DNA from: Ralstonia pickettii DTP0602 | GTDB taxonomy: Bacteria; Pseudomonadota; Gammaproteobacteria; Burkholderiales; Burkholderiaceae | DNA: 64,000 nt | Direction of reading: 5' to 3' | Assembly (NCBI GenBank): GCA_000471925.1 | Contig: CP006668.1 | Coordinates: 992,001-1,056,000, forward strand | Shown here: piece after piece, positions 50,996 to 60,220 of the stretch | How positions within the stretch are numbered: position 1 is the first letter of the stretch | Layout: each line of letters starts with the position of its first letter | Program-made: the position numbers and the translations under genes | Notes under the pieces: generated by a model | Told to the model about the DNA's origin: nothing | Database searches by the model: none | The model's input: the letters and a program-made list of their open reading frames with translations, nothing else

Positions 50996-51013
50996 GGTGC
51001 CACCTTGGGGTGT

Positions 51014-52036
51014 TCAAGCGTTCAGGAGGAAGTTCGACCAGACCTTGTTCACTCCCGGTCCGTTCTTCTGCCACCATTGGGCGTTCTGTCTGAACTGGGC
51101 CTGCAGGTTGGCCTTTGCAGTGGGAAAGGACTGGAACGCCTTGACGCCCAGGAGGCCTTCAAGTTGCGGGCTGTTGCCACTCAGAGGCAACACCTTTGCC
51201 GCGACCATCTGATTCTTCGCGACGGTCACCTCATGCAGAAACTTCATGGCCAGGTCTTTGGTGGCGGGGTGCTGTCCGCGCGGTACGACAAGCCAGGCAA
51301 TATCGTACATGCCTTGATTGAAGGTTGAGCGAATTCCCGGCTCCCGTTCGATACCGGCCGACCAGGTCACCGCATACTGGACTTCGTTGTCCTTGAGCAG
51401 TTGCAGAGGTTGTGTTCCCGTTTTCCACCAGACCGAGACATGGCTCTTGATGCTTTCGAGCTTTCGCATGGCACGATCGACATCAAGAGGGAACAGGCTC
51501 GCCGGGTCCACTCCGTCTGCCAGCAAGGCGAATGGCAGCGTGTAATGCGGATAGGCAGACATGCATCGCTTGCCAGGAAAGCGTTGGACATCGAAGAAGT
51601 CCGCCCATGTCTTTGGCGCCGGGTTGCCATCACGCCACGCCATGACTGTGGAGAAATACTGATAGCCCATGCCGTAGTCATCGCGGGCCTCAGGGAACAT
51701 CGGGTCAGGATGAATTGCCGCCCAGTCCAGCTTCTCCAGTAAGTTGAGTTCACGTGCTTGCGCCAGGGTTGACGAGCCAAGCTCGAACAGCGCCGCATTG
51801 ATACGGCCGCTTTCCACCATCGCACGCAGCTTGCCCAGGGACGAGGGTGCCTCGCGAACCACCCGCACTCCGTACTTCTCGGTAAAGGGCGGAATATAGG
51901 CGGCGGCGATGGATTCACCAGTGGTCCCGCCCGAGTCGATCAGTCGAATGCTCGTGGGTGCTGTCGCAAATACCTTGGGACAGGCTACGACTAGGGAGGC
52001 TGCGGGTGCGGACAGCAAGAAGTCGCGACGGTTCAT
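51014..52036 (-). CDS. ABC transporter substrate-binding protein (PotD-like)
   Basis: 340 residues. The N-terminus MNRRDFLLSAPAASLVVACP carries an RRDFL motif that suits Tat export. The mature part (IRLIDSGGTTGESIAAAYIP, PFTEKYGVRVV) and later AAIHPDPMFPEARDDYGMGY, PKTWADFFDVQRFPGKR and YAVTWSAGI fit the PotD/YdcS extracellular-solute group. The acidic polyamine-binding residues of PotD are not obvious, so the ligand may be an amine or amino acid of another kind. Next to a class III aminotransferase. Confidence 0.9.
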   Translation of the reverse strand: MNRRDFLLSAPAASLVVACPKVFATAPTSIRLIDSGGTTGESIAAAYIPPFTEKYGVRVVREAPSSLGKLRAMVESGRINAALFELGSSTLAQARELNLLEKLDWAAIHPDPMFPEARDDYGMGYQYFSTVMAWRDGNPAPKTWADFFDVQRFPGKRCMSAYPHYTLPFALLADGVDPASLFPLDVDRAMRKLESIKSHVSVWWKTGTQPLQLLKDNEVQYAVTWSAGIEREPGIRSTFNQGMYDIAWLVVPRGQHPATKDLAMKFLHEVTVAKNQMVAAKVLPLSGNSPQLEGLLGVKAFQSFPTAKANLQAQFRQNAQWWQKNGPGVNKVWSNFLLNA

Positions 52037-52123
52037 GGAAAGTTCTCCAGGGTTGGGATGTGTGTCTAGGCCGTTGGAAGCGGGAGGAGGCGGATGCTAC
52101 GGACGCTGCGTGATATCGCCGAT

Positions 52124-53191
52124 TCAGGTGCAAGGCCAAGCGTCTTCGGCACGCCAGGAAGCGTGGACGCGCTCCCCCGGGGAAATGCTCGCGGCAGGGG
52201 CGGTGGCCGGGATATTGGCCACTATCTCGCCACCGCCGTCTAAGGCGATGTGCTGGCGTATGGATGGCCCCAGGTAGACAGTGTGACGAACATGGCCCGA
52301 CACACCGAAGCCGTCTTGTTCCCGGTTAATCCTGAGCCGCTCAGGACGCACGACGGCTTGGCCGCCATCGGGTGTTTCGACGAAATTCGCCATGCCGAGA
52401 AAGGTCGCGACGAATGGATTGGTCGGCCTCAGATAGGCTTCGTTCGGAGGCGCTACTTGTTGCAGTCGTCCTTTATCGATGATGGCCAGGCGGTCGGAAA
52501 GAGACAGCGCTTCCTCCTGGTCGTGCGTGACCAGGATCATGGTCACGCCAAGAGAACGCTGCAACTCCTTCAATTCAACTTGCAGGCGTTCGCGCAATTG
52601 CCGGTCCAGTGCGCCCAGGGGCTCGTCCAGCAGCACGATCGATGGCCGAAATACTAGTGCACGCGCAAGCGCGACCCGCTGCTGCTGACCGCCTGAAAGT
52701 TGCGAAGGCCGCCGGTTCCGGACTCCCGTGAGTTGAACTCTTTCCAGCATCTCGTTGACCTTCTCGGCGATCTCGTGTCGTGGGCGGCGTCTGATCGAGA
52801 GCGGAAAGGCCACGTTGTCGAAAACCGAGAGATTGGGAAAGAGCGCGTAGTTCTGAAACACCACGCCAATGCCGCGCTGAGCCGGCTCAAGGGCAGTGAC
52901 GTCACGGTCGCCAATCAAGATCCGGCCGCGACTGGGTGCAGCCATCCCCGCGATCAGAGATAGCAACGTTGTTTTTCCAGATCCGCTGGGACCCAGGATG
53001 GTGAAGAGCTCACCCGGCTTAACGTGCAGGTCGATCTCATGCAGCACCGTCGTGCTGCCATAGGATTTGCCTAGGCCTTCCAGCGTGATCGAGTTTGAGC
53101 GCGGTGATGCCGCGCCACTGGAATCTCCCTTCAAGGGGAGCATGTTCGGCTTCGAGTTTGCACGGATGATTCGGTCCCTCGTGGTTTCCAT
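52124..53191 (-). CDS. ABC transporter ATP-binding protein (PotA-like)
   Basis: 355 residues from the ATG at 53191. P-loop LGPSGSGKTTLLSLIAGM, Q-loop VVFQNYALFPNLSVFDNVAF, signature QLSGGQQQRVALARALVFRP, Walker B IVLLDEPLGALDRQLRERLQ, and the switch ILVTHDQEEALSLSDR. The C-terminal TOBE domain (AVVRPERLRINREQ) is present. The N-terminal 35 residues before the ATPase are poorly conserved. It drives the PotB/PotC-like permease pair. Confidence 0.94.
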   Translation of the reverse strand: METTRDRIIRANSKPNMLPLKGDSSGAASPRSNSITLEGLGKSYGSTTVLHEIDLHVKPGELFTILGPSGSGKTTLLSLIAGMAAPSRGRILIGDRDVTALEPAQRGIGVVFQNYALFPNLSVFDNVAFPLSIRRRPRHEIAEKVNEMLERVQLTGVRNRRPSQLSGGQQQRVALARALVFRPSIVLLDEPLGALDRQLRERLQVELKELQRSLGVTMILVTHDQEEALSLSDRLAIIDKGRLQQVAPPNEAYLRPTNPFVATFLGMANFVETPDGGQAVVRPERLRINREQDGFGVSGHVRHTVYLGPSIRQHIALDGGGEIVANIPATAPAASISPGERVHASWRAEDAWPCT

Positions 53192-53304
53192 CGAGTTCAA
53201 CCTTTCGTGGCAATGAGTCTGCATAGGCGGGCCGCGCCCGGGCCGAGACCCGGGCGGCCAAGTCCGCCATGATTGTTCAACTGCAGGAGAGCGCTCGGTC
53301 TAAT

Positions 53305-54705
53305 TCAGCCAAGCAGTCGTTGTTCCCACTCGCTGAGAGAGGTGTCCAGCCGATCCATCATGTCGTCGATCTCGTCGGGCTGAATGCACAAGGGGGGAGC
53401 GATCATGATTGGCAAGCCGCGGCGTAGCGCCGCGCTGCGACGGGGGCCGTATAAGGTCCCATAAATCGCCAGGCCGTTTTTGAGGGCATAGGCCTGGAAG
53501 AGTCGTTCTGCTCCTTTTCCGACGTCGAAGTATTCCCGTCGCTCCTTCGACTCAACTAGTTCGATCGCCATGAACAGCCCCCAGCCGCGAACCTCAACCA
53601 CCGTGGGATGTTCCTTCAGCCTCTTGGCGTGCTCGAACAAGTGAGGGCTCATTGCGGCGGTTTGCTCGACCAGCTTGTCTTCCTTCAGGATCTGCAGTGT
53701 TGCCAATCCTGCCGCACAGGCCATGGGGTGGCCTTGGTACGTGAAGCCGTGCAGGAAATATGCGCCGCCCTTGCGGAAGGGCTCGTTCACCTTATCGCTC
53801 ACCAGCACAGCGGCGAGCGGCAGATTTGAACCCGAGATGCCTTTGGCCAGTGTCATCAAATCCGGCTCGACATCGAAGTGTTCCATTGCGAACCACCGGC
53901 CCGTCCGGCCGAACCCTGTTACCACTTCATCCGCGATGAGGAGTACGTTGTGCTCGTCGCAGATGCGGCGGATTTCTCGCCAATAGCTTGCGGGGGGAAC
54001 AAGGCCGTAGTCCGCGCCGACGCCATGCGGCGTGGCAATGAAGGCGGCCACGGTATCCGGGTTATTGAAGTACAACACTCGCTCGAGCTCTTGCGCACAC
54101 TGCACGCCCCATGCGTCGCGCCCCATGCCCGGTGGCATGTGAACTTCGCTGTATTGGGCCATGTGAAGCCAGGGGGACATGACTGGATCGAAGGTCTTTC
54201 TGTAGCCGGGATTGCCTGCCAGCGACATGGTTGCCAGCGTCATGCCGTGATAGGACTCAAAGTAGCTGACCACCTTGAATTTGCCGGTCGCCCCGGTCAG
54301 TACGTGATACTGCCTGGCAAGCTTGAGCGCGGAATCGACCGCTTCGCTGCCGCCACTGCAGAGATAAACGGCGTTCAGTGATGGCGAGGCGATGGCCACC
54401 AGAGCCTCGCAGAGCTCTGCGCGTCTGCGGTTGGCAAACGTGGGGTGGACGTACGCATAACGATCGAACTGTTCACGCAGCGCCGCCTTCATCCGCGGGT
54501 CGCCGTGGCCAATGTTGACGGACATCGGGCCGCCAGACGCATCGATGTATCGCTTTCCCTCGGTGTCGTACAAATACACGCGTTCCGCGTAGGCGAGTTC
54601 CACATCGAACGGGTGGTGCGAAAAGCAATGACGCCACGCCCCCTCGGGGGCCAGCATGCCGGGCAGGTCATGGTCAAGAGGGCTAACAGGTGAATGGGAA
54701 AGCAT
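53305..54705 (-). CDS. Class III pyridoxal-phosphate aminotransferase (omega-amino acid:pyruvate type)
   Basis: 466 residues from the ATG at 54705 (AAGGAG 5 nt upstream). PLP-binding features: CSGGSEAVDSALKLARQYH, SYHGMTLATMSLAGNP, LLIADEVVTGFGRTGRWFAM and the Schiff-base Lys288 in LAKGISGSNLPLAAVL. Enzymes of this class transfer the terminal amine of polyamines, omega-amino acids or similar amines to pyruvate. First gene of the operon with the PotABCD-like transporter, so the two together probably import and deaminate an amine; the amine is not identified. Confidence 0.92.
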   Translation of the reverse strand: MLSHSPVSPLDHDLPGMLAPEGAWRHCFSHHPFDVELAYAERVYLYDTEGKRYIDASGGPMSVNIGHGDPRMKAALREQFDRYAYVHPTFANRRRAELCEALVAIASPSLNAVYLCSGGSEAVDSALKLARQYHVLTGATGKFKVVSYFESYHGMTLATMSLAGNPGYRKTFDPVMSPWLHMAQYSEVHMPPGMGRDAWGVQCAQELERVLYFNNPDTVAAFIATPHGVGADYGLVPPASYWREIRRICDEHNVLLIADEVVTGFGRTGRWFAMEHFDVEPDLMTLAKGISGSNLPLAAVLVSDKVNEPFRKGGAYFLHGFTYQGHPMACAAGLATLQILKEDKLVEQTAAMSPHLFEHAKRLKEHPTVVEVRGWGLFMAIELVESKERREYFDVGKGAERLFQAYALKNGLAIYGTLYGPRRSAALRRGLPIMIAPPLCIQPDEIDDMMDRLDTSLSEWEQRLLG

Positions 54706-55133
54706 GCTGTCTCCTTCTGGGAATAGGGGGCGGTCGCAGGGCGTGAAGTCATGCATCCTCATTGGGGCGGCACGCACGACGTTGCTGTTGTTGTCTGCTG
54801 ACGGACGAATGCTATAACGAGTGTTATACAATTACAATTGTCGCGGCGTCAGGGATTACGCGTATGGAACGGGTGTCGCTGGGGGGCGCGGTAAAGCCTT
54901 CCAGGTTAGGTGCATGACCGGTTACATTAATCGTTGCTGCGCGGCGTCTTCAGGTTGGGAGTGTGCAATTCACCACCTGGAACCGCAGGGTGGGATTGCT
55001 AGGCGCAAGCTCGGCCAATGCTCGACTCCTGGCCGTGCCGCAAGATGACGTCTTCACTTTTTGCGCCATATTCCCGAGCCGATCGCGTCGTCCGCGGAAA
55101 TCGGTAGTTCTCTTAAATTGCTAGCTCTCTTCC
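54706..55133. other. Divergent promoter region of the aminotransferase operon and TetR gene
   Basis: 428 nt. It contains the TATAAC/GTTATA palindrome at 54813-54828 and, right after it, CAATTACAATTG (54830-54841), a second small palindrome. Nothing coding is evident in the remaining part. Confidence 0.5.
54813..54828. promoter_or_regulatory. Operator candidate for the TetR/BetI-type regulator
   Basis: TATAAC GAGT GTTATA is a perfect inverted repeat with 6-bp arms, about 108 nt upstream of the aminotransferase start, inside the only AT-rich patch of the gap. It suits a TetR-family dimer and would overlap a leftward promoter. Confidence 0.6.
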
Positions 55134-55880
55134 ATGACACAAGCCAAGAACTTGGAGACGCCAGATGGTCGTGATTCCGCGACCACCAAAGCCGAGACCA
55201 ATGCGCGGAGGCGGCGACCCGGGCCAAAGGTCGGGGATCACGAAGCCAGGCGCGCGAGCTTTCTTGCGGCCGCAACCGCTGTGGTCGCGCGGGAGGGCTA
55301 TGCCGGAGCTTCCTTGCGAAAGGTGGCGGAGGAGGCGGGCTGCACCACAGGTTCCTTGCTCCACTATTTCGAGAATAAGGAAGCGATGATCAAAGCTCTT
55401 GTGGAAAGCCACTTTGACAAGTTCGAATCCTTCATGGCGCCTGTCCATGACCCGAGCGATATCAAGGCGACTTTCAAGCGCTTCGTGACCTGGACCAACG
55501 CCGAGGATCCGGGACAGTGGTGGCTCGTGCAATTTCAATTGCTAGCCCAGGCGAAATGCGATCCGGCGCTCGCTGCCGTCTTCCAGCGGCGCAACGCCCA
55601 GTATCGGAGTAAGCGTGTGGCGCTACTGGAGAGGGGCCAGGAAGAAGGCCTAGTCCGCAGCGATGTCCCTGCAGACCTGCTCGCCGACCAACTTAGCGCG
55701 ATGGGCGACGGCTGGATGATGATGCTCCCCATTGAGCCGGAGCGATTCACGCCGAGCCGCATCGATGCTCTTCTGGACGCCGTCATCACGGTGATAAGCC
55801 CACCCGGACCGCCACCTGCGAAAACAGATCCTATGAAGCCGGCAGTCCGCAGCCGCCGCCCAAATAAGACAGTCACCTAG
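55134..55880 (+). CDS. TetR-family transcriptional regulator (BetI-like)
   Basis: 248 residues from the ATG at 55134. After a basic, low-complexity N-terminus (ETNARRRRPGPKVGDHEARR) comes the HTH: AAATAVVAREGYAGASLRKV, AEEAGCTTGSLLHYFENKEA. The ligand domain has a BetI-type pattern (WWLVQFQLLAQAKCDPALAA). The C-terminal tail is Pro/Lys-rich. Divergent from the aminotransferase-transporter operon and therefore its likely repressor, relieved by the amine or its product. Confidence 0.9.
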   Translation: MTQAKNLETPDGRDSATTKAETNARRRRPGPKVGDHEARRASFLAAATAVVAREGYAGASLRKVAEEAGCTTGSLLHYFENKEAMIKALVESHFDKFESFMAPVHDPSDIKATFKRFVTWTNAEDPGQWWLVQFQLLAQAKCDPALAAVFQRRNAQYRSKRVALLERGQEEGLVRSDVPADLLADQLSAMGDGWMMMLPIEPERFTPSRIDALLDAVITVISPPGPPPAKTDPMKPAVRSRRPNKTVT

Positions 55881-56204
55881 CCGATTGAAATGTTGGTCTC
55901 AGCGATTGCCGCGAAGACCAAACGCCGACTGACTTGGGCTGGAGATGCCCAAGAGCGCGCAGCGGGCCGAGTAGAGGCGAAGGATCGGGGCGCGCCCTTA
56001 ACGTCTACTTCAACCGTTCCGCGTTGGGGATACGGCGGGCAGCGCCAAGTTGTGGAGAGAATCAAGGGCGCTTGCCGACCCTTCTGAGCCATTCAGACTC
56101 GCCGAAGGCGAAGGGCCGGTTTGGCCGATGAATGGACGGAGGCAGGGAGCCACCACAACGACGGCAACCGCCCAGGAAGCGCGCATGTGTCTGCCAAGTT
56201 CCGG
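55881..56204. other. Intergenic stretch, no supported gene
   Basis: 324 nt between convergent TetR and quinone-reductase genes. It carries the string CTTGCCGACCCTTCTG followed one base later by GCCATTC (56078-56101) shared with 20738-20761. No terminator with a U-tract was recognised. Confidence 0.45.
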
Positions 56205-56786
56205 TCAGTTCCCGTGCGCACCATGTGCACGCATGTTTTCCAGCCAACGGGTACGTGTCCTCTCGTCGGCAAAGGTAAGCCCATACAGGTTCTCGCGGAT
56301 CGGCTTGATCCCGGCGAAACTCAGCATACTTCGCTCGAAGCCGCGGACTCCATATGCGCCAAAGTACCAGCGATACAGCAGCGCCGGCATTCCCATGGTC
56401 ACGACGATCCGTGCCGAGCGGCCGGCGAGCAGTCGTCTGGGGAACCCTTTCTCCTTGTAATCCATGGCAAAGCCGGGCCGAAAGATGTGTTCGAGAAAAC
56501 CCTTGAATAGCGCCGGCATGGTTCCGTGCCATAGCGGAAACAGGAAGACCCAATGCTCCGCCCAGCGCAATTCCTCCCTTGGCTGCTCCAATGCAGGAGG
56601 CAATGTGCCAGTCTCGAACTCAGCCTGCGTGCGAAGCAGCGGGAAGTCGAGCTTCGCCACCTCGATGCGCCGTACGTCGTGTCCTGCCGTGGTCGCGCCT
56701 TGAGCGTAGGCGTCCGCCAGCGCATGCAGCAAGCGCTGGCCCGATGGGTCTGGATGCCCCTGGATGATCACGATACGCTTGGACAT
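56205..56786 (-). CDS. NAD(P)H:quinone oxidoreductase, flavodoxin-like fold (KefF/MdaB-related)
   Basis: 193 residues from the ATG at 56786. It begins RIVIIQGHPDPSGQRLLHAL (flavin phosphate loop of the family), followed by VFLFPLWHGTMPALFKGFLE for the FMN/FAD isoalloxazine contact, and TMGMPALLYRWYFGAYGV. Such enzymes reduce quinones by two electrons. It follows the carboxylesterase by 41 nt on the same strand, so the two are probably co-transcribed. Confidence 0.9.
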   Translation of the reverse strand: MSKRIVIIQGHPDPSGQRLLHALADAYAQGATTAGHDVRRIEVAKLDFPLLRTQAEFETGTLPPALEQPREELRWAEHWVFLFPLWHGTMPALFKGFLEHIFRPGFAMDYKEKGFPRRLLAGRSARIVVTMGMPALLYRWYFGAYGVRGFERSMLSFAGIKPIRENLYGLTFADERTRTRWLENMRAHGAHGN

Positions 56787-56827
56787 GTTGCGGGCGAAGC
56801 TGTCCGGGAGACCAGCGGTACGACGCA

Positions 56828-58315
56828 CTAAGGCGCGCCGTGCCAGAGGGCAAGCCTCACGGCCAATGGGTCCTCTACCACGGCAGAGGGCGTGTCGAAG
56901 CGCATCGTTGACCTGTGGACCGGATCGTAGATGGGCCAGCCGCAATCGCCATTGACCGCGAACGCAACCCAGGCCCGGTGCATCGCGTCGGCGAGCGACT
57001 GTGGTGGTGTTGGGCCGACGAGCGCCTCTGCTCCGGGGCCCAGATTATCGAAGATGAATGGTATCTCCACCCCATGCGCAGCGCCCAGACGACCTCCCAA
57101 CTGTGGCGAACGCCAGGCGAACTCATACATGTACGTCGAAACCCGGGCATTCGCCGCGTGGGCGTCTGCGAGTCGAACGGTAGGGATGCGCCAGTACCAA
57201 TCCGTCTGGATCTCCGAGAACAGGTCACCAGCGGTGGCCGTGGGATGTGCTGCGCGGTAGCCGCTCAGGCCTTCGGCCGACAGGCCGTACGCGGCCACCA
57301 GCGCCAGGAGTGAGGCCTCGGTAATGCGATCTATGGCTCCGCTGGGGACCAGAAAGAGCCGGGTCTCCTCGGTATTCGAACCGACCAACAGTGCTGTGTT
57401 CGCGGCCGCTCCCGCGCGAATGGCGTCGATCGGGGGGGCAGGAAGAATTGCTCCATCGACCGTAGGCGCCCACGGGAGGTTGCTAAGCGCAACCTCCCCC
57501 CAGAAAGCCGGGTCCGGATCGGCAGTCAGTTCCTCGCGCAATTGCGCCTGTGCCTGCAGAACCTGCTCGGGCGTGGTTGAGGCAATCGCCTCTCTGGTGG
57601 GATCGACCTTCAGGAGGGCCGCCAGCCTGTGGCCAATGCGTTTCGCCGTGGCGGCCGAAGTGACATGGGGTGTGTTTCCGCTTTCCACGATTGCCCGCCG
57701 AAACAGCCCTTGCGCGCGTGGCACGGTAAGGAGGGTTGCGACGCTCATCCCGCCGGCCGACTGCCCGAAAATAGTGACCTGACCTGGGTCCCCGCCAAAT
57801 GCATCAATGTTCTGCTGCACCCACTCGAGCGCGGCGATCTGGTCAAGTAGTCCGAGATTGGCGAGACCGTCGCCCAGATACAGGAAGCCCTCCGCGCCCA
57901 CCCTGTAGTTGATCGTGACGCACACCACCCCGTCGCGCGCGAAGCGGCGGCCGTCATAGATAGAGGTAGCCCCGGTTGCATGGAACTCGAACATCCCACC
58001 GGGAATCCAGACCAACACCGGGCGCCCGGGTGCTCCGGGTTCAGGCGCCCAGATGTTGAGCGTTAGGCAGTCCTCGCCCCCGCCAACGAGTTCTCCGAGT
58101 GCCTTCGCGATGCCGGGCGGGTACGCAATCTGTGGCGATTTCGGCCCAAATGAGAGCGCATCCCGCACGCCACGCCAGGGTGCTGCGGATTGCGGCAGTC
58201 GCAGCCTGTTCATGCCGAACGGTAGGGCAGCATATGGGATGCCCTTGAACGCGTACACGCCATCGCACCGGAGGCCTCGCACCTTGCCAAGACGGGTTTC
58301 GACAATCGGGTACAT
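56828..58315 (-). CDS. Type B carboxylesterase
   Basis: 495 residues from the ATG at 58315 (GGGGGAG upstream); a start at 58360 is possible. The opening GKVRGLRCDGVYAFKGIPYA, the block EDCLTLNIWAP, the oxyanion loop VLVWIPGGMFEFHATGA and the nucleophile FGQSAGGMSVATLL (Ser186) define the family. The Glu/His of the triad fall in the C-terminal half (LLVGSNTEETRLF; LGAAHGVEIPFIF). No signal peptide, so probably cytoplasmic. It hydrolyses a carboxylic ester; substrate not known. Confidence 0.93.
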   Translation of the reverse strand: MYPIVETRLGKVRGLRCDGVYAFKGIPYAALPFGMNRLRLPQSAAPWRGVRDALSFGPKSPQIAYPPGIAKALGELVGGGEDCLTLNIWAPEPGAPGRPVLVWIPGGMFEFHATGATSIYDGRRFARDGVVCVTINYRVGAEGFLYLGDGLANLGLLDQIAALEWVQQNIDAFGGDPGQVTIFGQSAGGMSVATLLTVPRAQGLFRRAIVESGNTPHVTSAATAKRIGHRLAALLKVDPTREAIASTTPEQVLQAQAQLREELTADPDPAFWGEVALSNLPWAPTVDGAILPAPPIDAIRAGAAANTALLVGSNTEETRLFLVPSGAIDRITEASLLALVAAYGLSAEGLSGYRAAHPTATAGDLFSEIQTDWYWRIPTVRLADAHAANARVSTYMYEFAWRSPQLGGRLGAAHGVEIPFIFDNLGPGAEALVGPTPPQSLADAMHRAWVAFAVNGDCGWPIYDPVHRSTMRFDTPSAVVEDPLAVRLALWHGAP

Positions 58316-59092
58316 GGCCGGCTCCCCCGAAAGGTTGGCACTTGGATAGTGAATAGTCATGAAGGGCCGTGGCTGCTTTGTGCTGGATCAAGAGCAAGCG
58401 AGTCTTGGATGTCCCCGCCCCGACATCGGCGGCGTTCCAATTGCTGAGGATCACCGACCGTTTCAAGCTCGGGAACCGCGCTTCGCACCGTTTTGAAAAA
58501 CCCATTAGGACAGAATTGGCCCGGCTTGCCCTGAGCGGCACTATCTGCAGTCGAAAGCGCTGGTGTCGATCGCGAGCCGCGTATTGCTGCTAGCAACTAT
58601 TCTTGCTTGTCCACTCAAGTCGCCCGCCTCAACGGTATTGGCGGCGTACGCTTTGGGGACGAACTCAGGGCGGTCGCGCGAGTGGCCACATTGGAAGGAA
58701 CTTCCGCCGTTGGGTGCCAGCTATTGGATGGCAGAAACTGGCAGTTACTGGGCCGGCAAGCGACCGCTAGCCGGCCACGCACCTCACTCCAAGAGAGCGC
58801 GCTTTGTTCTCAAGTGGTATGGCCGACAAGCAATTGAACAGCACGCAGATTCTTGGTCCGTCGATAGATCAGTGATGCTTTGGTGCGTCGGATGGAATGC
58901 ATTCCGTAGGCTGAATCGTCAAGGCCAATGCTGCGGCCCCCCCCGTTGACTTAGGTCAACCGCGCTACCGAGATAGCACCTAGTTTTAATGCAGAGGCTG
59001 CGTACATACGAGCGGCTAGTCTCAAGGCTTTGTCGTTATGTGTCGCCGATCTGCGACGTTGTTGTGGTACGAGGCGGATACTCTCCAACGCT
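58316..59092. other. Intergenic region between divergent esterase and MDR genes
   Basis: 777 nt with no supported gene. Near its right end are a run of eight C (58937-58944) and a palindrome GTTGAC TTAG GTCAAC (58945-58960), about 135 nt before the oxidoreductase start. Confidence 0.45.
58945..58960. promoter_or_regulatory. Palindrome upstream of the MDR oxidoreductase
   Basis: GTTGAC and GTCAAC form a perfect 6-bp inverted repeat around TTAG, placed directly after an eight-C run. It could be an operator; TTGAC also resembles a -35 element. Evidence is symmetry and position only. Confidence 0.35.
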
Positions 59093-60148
59093 ATGAAACA
59101 CAGGCGCATCATAGTCACCAACTACGGCGGGCCCGATGCGCTTCACGTAGTGGAGGAGGAATGCCCCGAACCCAAGGTCGGCGAAGTGCGGGTGAGGGTG
59201 CTGGCAGCAGGTGTGGGCCAACCGGACCTAATGATGCGCGAAGGCTTTCACCCCGAAACGCCCCCGCTGCCTTTCACGCCCGGTTGGGATCTGGTCGGCA
59301 TGGTGGATAAACTAGGCAGTGGGGTCTCCGGGGTTGAACCCGGTCAGATCATTGCAGCATTGCCGATCAGCGGCGCATACGCGGAGTTCGTCTGTCTGGC
59401 TCAGCGCGAACTGGTTCCCGTGCCTCCGGGAGTGGACGTGGCCGAGGCTGTCAGCCTCGTACTGAACTACGTTACTGCGTACCAGATGCTGCATCGCTGC
59501 GCCAAAGTCGAGCCGGGTCAGCACGTCTTGATTCACGGTGCGGCGGGCGGTGTTGGTTCGGCACTATTGCAGCTTGGGCGCCTCGCTGGGCTGCAAATGT
59601 ACGGGACCTGTTCATCGCAAGATGCGATTGCGGTTTCTGGCCTGGGCGGCATACCCATTGACTATCAAAGGCTTGATTTCGTGGAAGAGATACGCCGCCT
59701 GACGGGTGACGGCGTAGACGTCGTCTTCGACGGGATCGGCGGCAGCCACATCTGGCGTTCCCGCGACGCTGTCCATCCCCGCGGGAAAGTCGTAGCCTAT
59801 GGCCTTACTGCCTCGCTACGTGGGGGACGCCAGGCATCAGGTCGCTCGGGGCGCCGTAACCGCTTCCAGCGACTTGCGATTTTCGGTGTGTGTATTGTTG
59901 GAGGCTGGCTCCTCCCGGGCCGGAAGCGGGTGGTCCCCTACAGCATCCAATGGCTCAAGCGGATGAAACCGGCATTGTTCCGGCAGGACTTGACTGTTCT
60001 GCTGGACCTACTTCAACAAGAGAGAATCAAGCCGCTGATTGCTCGGAAATTCTCTCTTAGCGAGGCAAGACTTGCGCACGAGTTGCTCGGCGAGAAAGGC
60101 GTGGCCGGCAAAATCGTGCTCATAACTAACGAGGCATTGATGGGGTGA
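59093..60148 (+). CDS. Zinc-independent MDR oxidoreductase (NADPH:quinone reductase-like)
   Basis: 351 residues from the ATG at 59093. GroES-like N-terminal half (VRVLAAGVGQPDLMMREGFH, LPFTPGWDLVGMVDKLG) and a Rossmann domain with the AAGGVGSALLQLGRLAG loop (about residue 150). It lacks the Cys/His ligands of zinc alcohol dehydrogenases, as quinone reductases do. C-terminal half has ARKFSLSEARLAHELLGEKG and VAGKIVL. It reduces quinones or enones with NADPH. Monocistronic. Confidence 0.92.
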   Translation: MKHRRIIVTNYGGPDALHVVEEECPEPKVGEVRVRVLAAGVGQPDLMMREGFHPETPPLPFTPGWDLVGMVDKLGSGVSGVEPGQIIAALPISGAYAEFVCLAQRELVPVPPGVDVAEAVSLVLNYVTAYQMLHRCAKVEPGQHVLIHGAAGGVGSALLQLGRLAGLQMYGTCSSQDAIAVSGLGGIPIDYQRLDFVEEIRRLTGDGVDVVFDGIGGSHIWRSRDAVHPRGKVVAYGLTASLRGGRQASGRSGRRNRFQRLAIFGVCIVGGWLLPGRKRVVPYSIQWLKRMKPALFRQDLTVLLDLLQQERIKPLIARKFSLSEARLAHELLGEKGVAGKIVLITNEALMG

Positions 60149-60220
60149 CCGACGCCAAGCTCGAAAACTCGCAAGTCAGGATTGGCCTGACTGAGGCGAA
60201 AGGGCGAGCATGAAACGCTA

